From Lentisphaerota bacterium (GTDB lineage Bacteria; Verrucomicrobiota; Lentisphaeria; Victivallales; Victivallaceae): DNA of 64,000 nt. The notes beneath the pieces are model-generated. The model was given only the letters and a program-made list of their open reading frames with translations, had not been told where the DNA came from and made no database searches. Shown piece by piece: positions 35,767 through 43,795 of the stretch; positions within the stretch are counted from its first letter, which is position 1, and each line of letters begins with the position of its first letter. The translations under genes were made by a program, and so were the position numbers. The stretch spans positions 2,352,001-2,416,000 of the forward strand of contig CP071032.1 in the NCBI GenBank assembly GCA_017134815.1, written 5' to 3'.

Positions 35767-36120
35767 ATGGCTAGAGTTACTTGTGCAGTAGCATCACGCA
35801 AACGTCGTAAAAGAGTTCTGGAACAGGCCAAAGGATTTTACGGCGGCCGCAGCAAACAGATTCGTACCGCTTATGACGCTGTCGATAAGGCAATGGCGCA
35901 CGCTTACGTTGGCCGTAAGCAGAAAAAACGCCAGTATCGTCGTCTCTGGACAGTGAGAATCAACGCTGCTTGCCGTATGAACGGTACTAATTACAGTCGA
36001 TTTATGAACGGTCTTAAAAAGGCTGGTATCGAGCTGAACCGTAAGGTTCTCGCCGACCTGGCCGTCACCGAACCACAGGAGTTCAAAGCTCTGGTTGAAA
36101 AAGTGACCCAGGCCAAGTAA
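35767..36120 (+). CDS. rplT: 50S ribosomal protein L20
   Basis: The 117-residue bL20 starts [24 protein letters not shown]-like (basic N-terminal helix) and contains [19 protein letters not shown]. Its ribosome binding site GGGAGG lies 7 nt before the ATG. It probably represses its own operon through the leader at 35480. Confidence 0.97.
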   Translation: MARVTCAVASRKRRKRVLEQAKGFYGGRSKQIRTAYDAVDKAMAHAYVGRKQKKRQYRRLWTVRINAACRMNGTNYSRFMNGLKKAGIELNRKVLADLAVTEPQEFKALVEKVTQAK

Positions 36121-36122
36121 TA

Positions 36123-36144
36123 ATCCCGGCGGGATAATTTTTTG
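36123..36144 (+). terminator. Short hairpin with T run after rplT
   Basis: ATCCCG-GC-GGGAT is followed by AATTTTTTGATTTT, immediately after the rplT stop. It is too small to be a strong terminator alone, but a larger one follows at 36155. Confidence 0.4.
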
Positions 36145-36154
36145 ATTTTACGCG

Positions 36155-36207
36155 AAGCTTGAAAGGCAGTCTTATGCTCCTTTCAGGCTTCTTTTTGTTT
36201 TTATAAA
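36155..36207 (+). terminator. Rho-independent terminator between rplT and pheS
   Basis: AAGCTTGAAAGG pairs along 12 bp (one G-U) with CCTTTCAGGCTT, followed by CTTTTTGTTTTTAT. Confidence 0.85.
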
Positions 36208-36221
36208 CGTTTTGTTTGAAG

Positions 36222-36269
36222 CTTCAGGTTTCAGGTTGATAACTGCCAGAACCTGAAACCTGAAGTTTT
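36222..36269 (+). promoter_or_regulatory. Perfect 16-bp stem-loop 34 nt upstream of pheS
   Basis: CTTCAGGTTTCAGGTT and AACCTGAAACCTGAAG are exact inverted repeats around a 12-nt loop, followed by TTTT. Each arm also contains a tandem CAGGTTT repeat. It could be an attenuator of pheS-pheT or a second terminator. No Phe-rich leader peptide was found. Confidence 0.6.
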
Positions 36270-36302
36270 AAACCATTTATTGAATATCTACAAGGGAAAA
36301 TT

Positions 36303-37328
36303 ATGTCCAATCCAATTATTGAGAAGATTGATGCGGCTCTTGTTGACGCGGAACAGCGCCTGGCGGCGGCCGCTTCCGAAGCCGAAATCGAAAAAGTCAG
36401 AGTCGACATTTTCGGACGCAAGGGGCTCTTCCCGGCTCTCAGCAAGGAAATGAAAAATGTAGCACCTGAACAGCGTAAGGACACTGGAATTGCCTTTAAC
36501 GTCGCCAAGCAGAAATTTCAGAAGTTGCTGGATGCCGCCAATGAACGCCTGAATGCAGGGACTGCAGAATCAGATGGTGAAGAGATTGATCTCACTCTTC
36601 CTGGACGCCGCTGGAAGGTCGGACGTAAACATCCGGTGACAAAAATTATTGATGATGCTGTTGCGGTTTTTCGCAGGATGGGCTTTATTGTTGCTTCCGG
36701 ACCTGAGCTTGAGACGGTTTATCACAATTTTGATGCTCTGAACACTCCTAAGGATCACCCTTCACGTGATCCGGGCGATACTTTTTACTTTGCTGATGGC
36801 AGGCTGCTGCGTACCCAGACTTCCCCGGTACAGATACGTGTTATGGAAAGTCAGGAACCGCCGGTGCGCATCGTTGCTCCGGGGCGTTGCTTTCGCAGGG
36901 ATACTCCTGATGCGACCCACAGTATGAACTTTCATCAGATTGAAGGGCTTTATATTGATGAAGATGTGTCGCTGGCTGACCTGAAGAGTGTGTTGCGGGC
37001 GTTTGCCCACGAAATGTTCGGTCCGTCAGTTGAAGTCAGGCTTCGTCCCCATTTTTTCCCATTTACAGAACCCAGTGTTGAGTATGATTTTTCATGCATC
37101 ATGTGCGAAGGTAAAGGATGTCCGGTTTGCAAGAACTCCGGCTGGCTTGAAATCGCTGGAGCCGGGATGGTTGATCCCAATGTTCTCAAAAATGTCGGTT
37201 ACGATCCTGAGAAATGGAGCGGCTTTGCTTTTGGAATGGGCGTTGAGCGTCTGGCCATGCTCCGCTACCGTATAAGCGATATCCGCTGGCTCTACGAAAA
37301 TGATGTAAGATTCCTGGAACAGTTTTAA
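36303..37328 (+). CDS. pheS: Phenylalanyl-tRNA synthetase alpha subunit
   Basis: PheS carries the class II active site of the heterotetramer. The 341-residue protein has the N-terminal coiled coil, GRRWKVGRKHPVTKIIDD, FDALNTPKDHPSRDPGDTFY (motif 2 region), and GFAFGMGVERLAMLRY (motif 3). The ATG follows CAAGGGAAAATT. pheT starts 13 nt after its stop. Confidence 0.97.
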   Translation: MSNPIIEKIDAALVDAEQRLAAAASEAEIEKVRVDIFGRKGLFPALSKEMKNVAPEQRKDTGIAFNVAKQKFQKLLDAANERLNAGTAESDGEEIDLTLPGRRWKVGRKHPVTKIIDDAVAVFRRMGFIVASGPELETVYHNFDALNTPKDHPSRDPGDTFYFADGRLLRTQTSPVQIRVMESQEPPVRIVAPGRCFRRDTPDATHSMNFHQIEGLYIDEDVSLADLKSVLRAFAHEMFGPSVEVRLRPHFFPFTEPSVEYDFSCIMCEGKGCPVCKNSGWLEIAGAGMVDPNVLKNVGYDPEKWSGFAFGMGVERLAMLRYRISDIRWLYENDVRFLEQF

Positions 37329-37341
37329 GAGGGGACTAAAA

Positions 37342-39750
37342 ATGAAAGTATCATATAACTGGCTTAAAGAATATGTAAAAATAGATTGCGGCATCGATGA
37401 ACTGGCTGAAAAAATGACTATGGCCGGAATTGAAGTTGAAGCAATTGAAACTGCGAAACTAATACCTGACGGTATTGTAGTAGGTGAAATTCTGGAACGC
37501 AACCAGCATCCTAACGCAGATAAGCTGTCTGTGTGCAAGGTTTTTGACGGTAAGGATGAATTGCAGATTGTCTGTGGCGCTCCAAATTGTGATGCCGGCA
37601 AGAAAGTTCCGCTGGCGACAATTGGCACCGTATTTGTAGATCCTGAATCAGGAAAAGAATTTAAAATCAAGAAAGGCAAGCTGCGCGGCGAAAAGTCTTT
37701 CGGTATGCTCTGCAGCAGTGATGAGCTTGGACTTGACGGCGATCACTCCGGCTTGATGGAACTTGACGCTGAGCACCCGGCAGGCACTCCACTGGGTGAA
37801 ATTTTTGCCGGTGACACGGTATTTGATGTGGAAATTACTCCGAACCGTCCCGACTGGCTTTCGCACTGGGGTGTGGCCAGAGATGTATCGTGTCTGTTCA
37901 GCAAGGCTGCCGAAATGCCTGAATTTTCCGTTTCGATCCCCGCCTCTCCGGAAAACAATGATAAGCTGGTAACAGTCGAAGACAGGGAACTCTGTCCGCG
38001 TTATACGGCCCGCATTATCCGCAATGTAAAAATCGATGAAAGCCCGGAATGGCTTAAAGAGCGTCTGTTGAGTATTGGTCTGCGCCCAATTAATAACATT
38101 GTAGACATAACTAATTTTGTTCTGCACGAGCTGGGCCAGCCGCTTCACGCCTTTGACCTTGACCTGCTGGCTGAAAACCGTATCGTTGTCCGGCGTGCAG
38201 CTGAAAAAGAGAAAATTACTCTGCTGGACGGGACTGAACTGGAGCTGCAGAATCGGCATCTGGTAATTGCCGATGCTGAAAAGCCCATGTGTCTGGCCGG
38301 GGTAATGGGCGGACTTGATTCCGGTGTAACTGACAGTACCGTAAATATTCTGCTCGAGAGTGCCGCTTTTTCAACCGCAAATATTCGAGCGACTTCGCGT
38401 GAACTGGGTGTGTCATCAGACTCCTCTTATCGTTTCGAACGCGGTATTGACTGGGATATGGTGGAAACAGCCAGCGACCGGGCGGTGTCGATGATTCTGG
38501 AAATGGCAGGTGGTAAGCTGGTTACCGATTTGGCTGATGTACAGGGACAGAGGCCTGAACCCGCTCCGGTTTCATGTGGTTTTGAAAATATTCGTAAGCT
38601 GATTGGCGTTGAGATTGAAAATGCTGAAATAGTGGATATTTTCAGCCGGCTTGGTCTTACAGTTTCTGAAGTTACTCCAGAAAAGTGTGTTGTTGTTCCG
38701 CCGCAATTCCGCCTGGATGTGCAGCGCGAGGCTGATCTGGCAGAGGAGGTTGCCCGTATTCATGGGCTTGATCAGGTACCGGTGCTTCCGGTTGTCGGCA
38801 AAAACGCTGCTTCAATAGCTGATGATTCATATTTAGACTATGAGAACCTGCAAAACGATTTGATTTCACTTGGACTGTATCAGTGTCTGCATTACAGTAT
38901 GGTTAATGAAGATTCAGCCTTGCGAGACACCCGCTTTAATTCAGATGACCTGATCAAGATAGATAATCCCCTCAGTCTCGATCTGGCCTGTATGCGCCCG
39001 TCATTGTTCGGTGAAATGCTTGATACTGTTGAGCGTAATGTTTCGCGCAAGAACACCACCATGCGTTTATTTGAGATGGGATCAGTATTTTGTGGCAACA
39101 GTAAATTATTTCCTGAGGAGCGGGTCGAAATATGCATGATTCTCAGCGGACAACGCCGGCCGGAGCGCTTTTCTGATGAACTTAAGGAAACTTTTGACTT
39201 CTATGACATCAAAGGCATGGTCGAAGCGCTGCTGGAGCGCCGTGATATTGTCAATTACAAGTTTGAAAAGGCTGTTGACGGCCGTTTTGCTCCTGGACAA
39301 TGCGCCGCATTGCTTATTGACGGAAAGGTGGCAGGGCATCTTGGCATGCTGGCACCAGAATTTACTAAAGGTCTGCGTACCGAATTTCCGATTTTCGCAG
39401 CGCAGCTAGAGGCGGAAAATCTGCTCGAAGGCAAAACCGGAAATATCTATTATAAACCGGTTGGACAGTATCCTTCGACCACCAGAGATGTCGCTTTTAT
39501 AGCCGATAATTCGCTGGAACATCAAAAAGTCATTGATTTTATTGCGTCAGCAAGGGTAAAAAACCTTGAAAAAGTTGAAATTTTTGATATTTTCTATAAT
39601 AAGGAGACATTGGGTGTCGATAAGAAAAGTATGGCATATACTTTAACTTTCAGAAATCCTGAGAGAACTCTTACCGACAAAGAGGTAAATGGTGCCTTTG
39701 AAAAGCTTCGCAGCAGAATGGCTGCCCAGCTTGATATCGAATTGAGATGA
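37342..39750 (+). CDS. pheT: Phenylalanyl-tRNA synthetase beta subunit
   Basis: The 802-residue protein has the usual domain order: an N-terminal tRNA-binding EMAP-like domain (HPNADKLSVCKV near residue 53), the B3/B4 editing module, B5, and a C-terminal ferredoxin-like anticodon domain (PVGQYPSTTRDVAFI). DVEITPNRPDWLSHWGVARD and FERGIDWDMVE are family signatures. GAGGGGA lies upstream of the ATG. It closes the translation cluster. Confidence 0.97.
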   Translation: MKVSYNWLKEYVKIDCGIDELAEKMTMAGIEVEAIETAKLIPDGIVVGEILERNQHPNADKLSVCKVFDGKDELQIVCGAPNCDAGKKVPLATIGTVFVDPESGKEFKIKKGKLRGEKSFGMLCSSDELGLDGDHSGLMELDAEHPAGTPLGEIFAGDTVFDVEITPNRPDWLSHWGVARDVSCLFSKAAEMPEFSVSIPASPENNDKLVTVEDRELCPRYTARIIRNVKIDESPEWLKERLLSIGLRPINNIVDITNFVLHELGQPLHAFDLDLLAENRIVVRRAAEKEKITLLDGTELELQNRHLVIADAEKPMCLAGVMGGLDSGVTDSTVNILLESAAFSTANIRATSRELGVSSDSSYRFERGIDWDMVETASDRAVSMILEMAGGKLVTDLADVQGQRPEPAPVSCGFENIRKLIGVEIENAEIVDIFSRLGLTVSEVTPEKCVVVPPQFRLDVQREADLAEEVARIHGLDQVPVLPVVGKNAASIADDSYLDYENLQNDLISLGLYQCLHYSMVNEDSALRDTRFNSDDLIKIDNPLSLDLACMRPSLFGEMLDTVERNVSRKNTTMRLFEMGSVFCGNSKLFPEERVEICMILSGQRRPERFSDELKETFDFYDIKGMVEALLERRDIVNYKFEKAVDGRFAPGQCAALLIDGKVAGHLGMLAPEFTKGLRTEFPIFAAQLEAENLLEGKTGNIYYKPVGQYPSTTRDVAFIADNSLEHQKVIDFIASARVKNLEKVEIFDIFYNKETLGVDKKSMAYTLTFRNPERTLTDKEVNGAFEKLRSRMAAQLDIELR

Positions 39751-39753
39751 TGT

Positions 39754-39792
39754 CCGGCAGGGAGGCTCAAAACCTCCCTTCGGCCTTAAAAT
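39754..39792 (+). terminator. Terminator-like hairpin after pheT
   Basis: GGGAGG and CCTCCC form a stem around CTCAAAA, extended by CCG/CGG. A short T-containing stretch follows. It lies within 30 nt of the pheT stop. Confidence 0.5.
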
Positions 39793-39844
39793 TTGTAGCG
39801 ACGGTCACCCATTCCGTGCTGATAGTTAATTAGAGGGGTAAGAG

Positions 39845-41266
39845 GTGGTAAAACAAGTTGTAAAAGTTGCTTTACTCATAATTTGTCTGCTTACTCAAAC
39901 TACCCCTCTTTTTGCCCAGAAGGGCGTTCGAACCATAATCTTCAATGAAGACCGCAACCAGAAATACATGACCACCCGTATCTTTAAGCTGGAGCATATG
40001 GACGCTACGGATCTTCAGCCATGGGTGGTTGGCGCGGTAAAACGTTTCAACGGAGAATCAATAGCTCAGCGGCTTGATTACGCCTACGGTGATGAGCAGT
40101 ATCTTGTTGTAAGTACCGGGGTTGAAGTTATGCCCTATATCGTTGACATGATTCAGAAAATGGATCGTCCATGCAAGATAAAAGGACCTAATAATGAGAT
40201 CGTTGACGGTGACGGTATTCACCGTTTTGTCTATTACGCCAACTACCGCGCAACAGATAACATGCGGGAAGCTCTTTTTGCCGCAGTTCAGTTCGGGATA
40301 AGCTTCTTTGATCCGCAGCACAATATGTTTTACTGGAAAAATTCACTTTCCAGCGGGCGTAACTTTATGAATTTCCTGAAAGCGGTTGACCGGCCGGTAC
40401 CGCAGCTGCAGGTGCGGCTTAATACCTATGTCCTTTACGAAAATAGTTTCACTGAACTGGGTATTGATTATATCAGCTGGAAAAACGGCCCAGGGGCCAA
40501 GCTTTTCAGCACTGCCTTTCAGTATCTCGACTTCAAATCATTTACCAACCTGTCCAGTGCTCTGAATATAATCAGCAACAGTCCTCTGTCCAACCTTGGT
40601 TACGGGGCATTTCTGGTAGCCCCGCAGTTTGATGCAACTTTTCTGCGGCTGCTGAAACAGCAAGGCAGAGCCAGAACGTCTGTATCAGGTTCGCTTACCG
40701 TTGTCAATGACCTGTTTGCGGATCCCGGTTCCGGTGGTTACGACAATGCCAAATACCGGCTCAAGTTCACCCCGCGGTATGAGTCTATCCAGAAGGACGA
40801 AGACAACAATATCATGCTTGACAGCCTGAATAATGAAGATTATTTCTTTTTCCTGTCCAAGCCGATTATCTCATTTAATGACAATGCCACTGCGGGAGCG
40901 ATCCTCATTGCCGGGTGGACGTTGCAGATTAATGATACAGTTGAAAAAACCAATCAGGGAGAGCCGATTATTAATAAGCAGAATTTCAGCTCCTGGCTCA
41001 CAATTGAAGCCGGTACGGAAAAAATAATCGGCACTTATGAAAAAGATGTTTATGTACGTCAGCAGGACAGCATTCCGTTTCTGGGTGACCTGCCCATAGT
41101 CGGCTACCTGTTCGGCAGTACTTCCTTATCCAAAGCAAAAGCAAAAATATTTATTACGATGCAGGTTGATCCGATAGCTCCTTCTATGGACTTGTCAAGG
41201 TGGTCCGGCAGGGTTATCGAGGCATCAGAAATAATGGAGGCAGAGCGTGCAGGTGAAATCGAATGA
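39845..41266 (+). CDS. Secretin-like exported protein, copy 1
   Basis: Secretins form outer-membrane channels for type II/III secretion or type IV pili. The 473-residue protein begins with a signal peptide (cleavage near PLFA-QK, residue 25), then has a secretin N-type domain (IFKLEHMDATDLQPWV, ending VDMIQKMDRP). Its C-terminal end carries the secretin hallmark IPFLGDLPIVGYLFG (residues 410-424) followed by a beta strand. It is shorter than GspD or PilQ, and no other secretion genes adjoin it. The GTG start follows GAGGGG. It overlaps the next gene by 4 nt (ATGA). Confidence 0.75.
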   Translation: MVKQVVKVALLIICLLTQTTPLFAQKGVRTIIFNEDRNQKYMTTRIFKLEHMDATDLQPWVVGAVKRFNGESIAQRLDYAYGDEQYLVVSTGVEVMPYIVDMIQKMDRPCKIKGPNNEIVDGDGIHRFVYYANYRATDNMREALFAAVQFGISFFDPQHNMFYWKNSLSSGRNFMNFLKAVDRPVPQLQVRLNTYVLYENSFTELGIDYISWKNGPGAKLFSTAFQYLDFKSFTNLSSALNIISNSPLSNLGYGAFLVAPQFDATFLRLLKQQGRARTSVSGSLTVVNDLFADPGSGGYDNAKYRLKFTPRYESIQKDEDNNIMLDSLNNEDYFFFLSKPIISFNDNATAGAILIAGWTLQINDTVEKTNQGEPIINKQNFSSWLTIEAGTEKIIGTYEKDVYVRQQDSIPFLGDLPIVGYLFGSTSLSKAKAKIFITMQVDPIAPSMDLSRWSGRVIEASEIMEAERAGEIE

Positions 41267-43266
41267 TTAGGCGGAAAACTTTAAAGATTCTGGTTCTTAC
41301 GGCTGTTTGCTGCACAGCAGCCTTACCCCTTGTCGCCCAGATTGCAACCAACGTTGATGCCGGTGTTTTCAATCCTAATCAAACCCCTGCGATTGTAAAT
41401 GCTCCGACCCCGCCATCTCGCCGGACACAGGTACTGCCATTGCTGAAGGTCGATATTGATAAAAAAACCGAGCAGGTCCACTTTATCAGCACGAACAATG
41501 ATCCGAGCGTTTTGACGCGAGTATATGTTCTGAAATATGCCGATCCATACGAAATATTGCCGTATATCAGTGCTGCAATCAGTGCCCGCAGGGTCAGTAC
41601 CAGCCCGACCAAGGCTGAGGCTATTAAGTACATGGACGGTACCGGAATGATAATCGTATCTGCTGAAGACTATCGTTTTGGGAATACTATTGTCGGTATG
41701 CCGCTGGATGAATTGATCCGTATCCTGGACAAACCGTATCTGTCGGTTTATGCCGGCAGGCGTTACTGGCTGTATTTCCCGAAATACTGGGATGCTTTGA
41801 GGCTGCGGGATGTCATATTCAACGTTGGTTTATACCATGCAAATGACTTTTTTGAACTTGAAGGAGGTCAAGGTATTGTAAACGTGGATACCGGCCTTAA
41901 CGCACTGTTCTTCTATGAATCGCCGTTTGCGGTAAAGACCGTGCAGCGTATGCTCAGGCTTTACGATACACCTCGGCCGCAGGCTTTGGTTAAATATAAG
42001 ATTTATGAACTTAATTTTGAAAATGACGGTCAGGTAGGTGCAGACTTTCAGGCTTGGAAAAACGGTCCTGGAACCGATCTTTTTGCAATAGCAGCCCGCT
42101 ACACAAATGGCTGGGACTTTATCAATGAGAATGTTGGTAACTTCTTTGTGAATACCAGTAATTCCCGCTATGTGAACTTTAACCCCAAATGGAATACCCG
42201 ATACCTTGATTTTCTGGTGACCAAAAGTAAAGCCAAAATTCTTACAACTGGTCAGCTGCTGCTGATGAATAACATGCTTGGTACAATCTCTGCCATCACC
42301 AGTCTGGCACGGATTCAGGACGGACAACCAATTCCAAATCAAGCTGTGCTGCAGCAGTACTTGAACCTGCAAAGCGTCAGCTGGGTGTCAAATAATGAGC
42401 TGAATCCTAATCTTGGAGACTACCGGTTGAATAATGCCATAGATCCAGTAAACGGACATCGTATTGACGTTCGGGATAATGCCGGCGGCAGTCTGGCGAA
42501 TGTCACGCTTGATTTCATGTCAGCACGCTCGCAGGTTGAAGGCAAGTTTTATTTTACTTTGCAGATTGCCCCGAACTCCGTAAACGCGGTCTTTTTTGAC
42601 CTGGAAGCCAATAAAAGCCTGGGAAAAAACACCAATGCCTTGAATGTGGATATCCAGCAATATCAGGTTGTGGACACTGCCAACGGAACTCTCGGCTGGG
42701 TGAGTCTAACTGATTACTCTACAGATCAGGAGTATGTTATTGAGCGCAATGTCACCAGGATTACCAAGCCCGGAGAGTATGGCTTTGTGCTGACAATGAA
42801 GCCGGTTGTCTGCAACAATGCCACTACTCTGGAAATAAATATGAGCAACACAAATCTCATTGGTTTTAAAAGCAACGGGCGTCCGCGTACCTCGCGCTCT
42901 GAGCTGAAAACCCAGGTGATTTTCAATACCAATACCCGGCGTTTCATAATCGGCGGGCTGGAAAAAATGACCGTCGTGCGCAGTGTCAGCAAAGTACCCT
43001 GGCTTGGCAGTATCCCGGTTCTGGGCTGGGCTTTTACAACTGAATCTGAAATTACTAAGAAATCGCAGCTGGTTGCAGTAATTGACTGCCTGCCTTCTCC
43101 GCCGGATATACAGTTGCCTAAAAAAGGAATTTACAATTCAATCAAGGAAGTCAAAGACGACCTGAAAAAACATGACAGCGGTATCGGTACCCCGGCCAAG
43201 AACTTCTATGGTTTCGATCAGTTCCTGCTGGACAAATCCAAGAAAAAACTTGACGCTCCACCGTAA
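41263..43266 (+). CDS. Secretin-like exported protein, copy 2
   Basis: The 667-residue paralogue has a signal peptide ending around residue 25, a secretin N-type domain (VYVLKYADPYEILPYISAAIS), a long middle region and the C-terminal hallmark VPWLGSIPVLGWAFT (residues 578-592). Shared blocks with copy 1 include WKNGPGTDLFAIAARY compared with WKNGPGAKLFSTAFQY. The two genes are translationally coupled, which suggests their products work together as a mixed channel or a channel plus accessory. The partners are unknown. Confidence 0.75.
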   Translation: MIRRKTLKILVLTAVCCTAALPLVAQIATNVDAGVFNPNQTPAIVNAPTPPSRRTQVLPLLKVDIDKKTEQVHFISTNNDPSVLTRVYVLKYADPYEILPYISAAISARRVSTSPTKAEAIKYMDGTGMIIVSAEDYRFGNTIVGMPLDELIRILDKPYLSVYAGRRYWLYFPKYWDALRLRDVIFNVGLYHANDFFELEGGQGIVNVDTGLNALFFYESPFAVKTVQRMLRLYDTPRPQALVKYKIYELNFENDGQVGADFQAWKNGPGTDLFAIAARYTNGWDFINENVGNFFVNTSNSRYVNFNPKWNTRYLDFLVTKSKAKILTTGQLLLMNNMLGTISAITSLARIQDGQPIPNQAVLQQYLNLQSVSWVSNNELNPNLGDYRLNNAIDPVNGHRIDVRDNAGGSLANVTLDFMSARSQVEGKFYFTLQIAPNSVNAVFFDLEANKSLGKNTNALNVDIQQYQVVDTANGTLGWVSLTDYSTDQEYVIERNVTRITKPGEYGFVLTMKPVVCNNATTLEINMSNTNLIGFKSNGRPRTSRSELKTQVIFNTNTRRFIIGGLEKMTVVRSVSKVPWLGSIPVLGWAFTTESEITKKSQLVAVIDCLPSPPDIQLPKKGIYNSIKEVKDDLKKHDSGIGTPAKNFYGFDQFLLDKSKKKLDAPP

Positions 43267-43291
43267 ACTTTTACTCACCGCTTAATCTTAC

Positions 43292-43322
43292 CAAAAAAAA
43301 AGGCGCGGTTAAAAACCGCGCC
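43292..43322 (-). terminator. Terminator of the V-ATPase operon
   Basis: GGCGCGGTT and AACCGCGCC flank a 4-nt loop. On the minus strand nine T follow, so it ends the ATPase operon 17 nt after the K subunit stop. It may also serve the convergent secretin genes. Confidence 0.9.
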
Positions 43323-43338
43323 AGAAATATAATATACT

Positions 43339-43794
43339 TTACAGAATGAGTAGAGAGAAAACCAGTGCGAAAATAGCTACTGTTTCAACAATACCCAGTA
43401 CCATAAGGTTATTGGCAAAACCTTTTCCAGTTTCGGCAAAAGAATCACAGCCGCCGGCACCAGCTTTTCCCTGATACCAGGCAGAAACACCCATTGCTAT
43501 TCCGCCGAAAATTCCCACTACCAGGTACAGGGGCCAGCGTTCAGGAGTTTCAGCCAGTTTACCTTTTATGAAGATCAGCATGATCAAACCATAAATTGTC
43601 TGAGAAAGCGGTGCTCCCGCGTAAGCCAGAAGCAGAAAAGGGGCGGGCTTATTATGGGCATAGCATTTTTTCCAGGCGCCGATTGCGGAGCTGCCCGCGA
43701 CTCCGGTTCCGATTGCTGAACCGATTGCCGCCAGGCCTACAGCTGCGTAACCACCGGCTTCACCAAGTGCTTTAAAGACAATAGAAGTATCCAT
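43339..43794 (-). CDS. atpK: V/A-type ATPase subunit K (membrane rotor ring)
   Basis: The 151-residue protein has four membrane helices from a duplicated hairpin. The second hairpin carries the ion-binding E137 (GIVETVAIF) and the first has no carboxylate. S64 and Q65 (APLSQTIYG), and Q108 (YQGKAGAGG) occupy the positions of T64, Q65 and Q110 that bind Na+ in Enterococcus hirae NtpK, with identical 29-residue spacing from Q to E. Na+ coupling is therefore likely. AGGAG precedes the ATG. Confidence 0.93.
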   Translation of the reverse strand: MDTSIVFKALGEAGGYAAVGLAAIGSAIGTGVAGSSAIGAWKKCYAHNKPAPFLLLAYAGAPLSQTIYGLIMLIFIKGKLAETPERWPLYLVVGIFGGIAMGVSAWYQGKAGAGGCDSFAETGKGFANNLMVLGIVETVAIFALVFSLLIL

Positions 43795-43795
43795 T

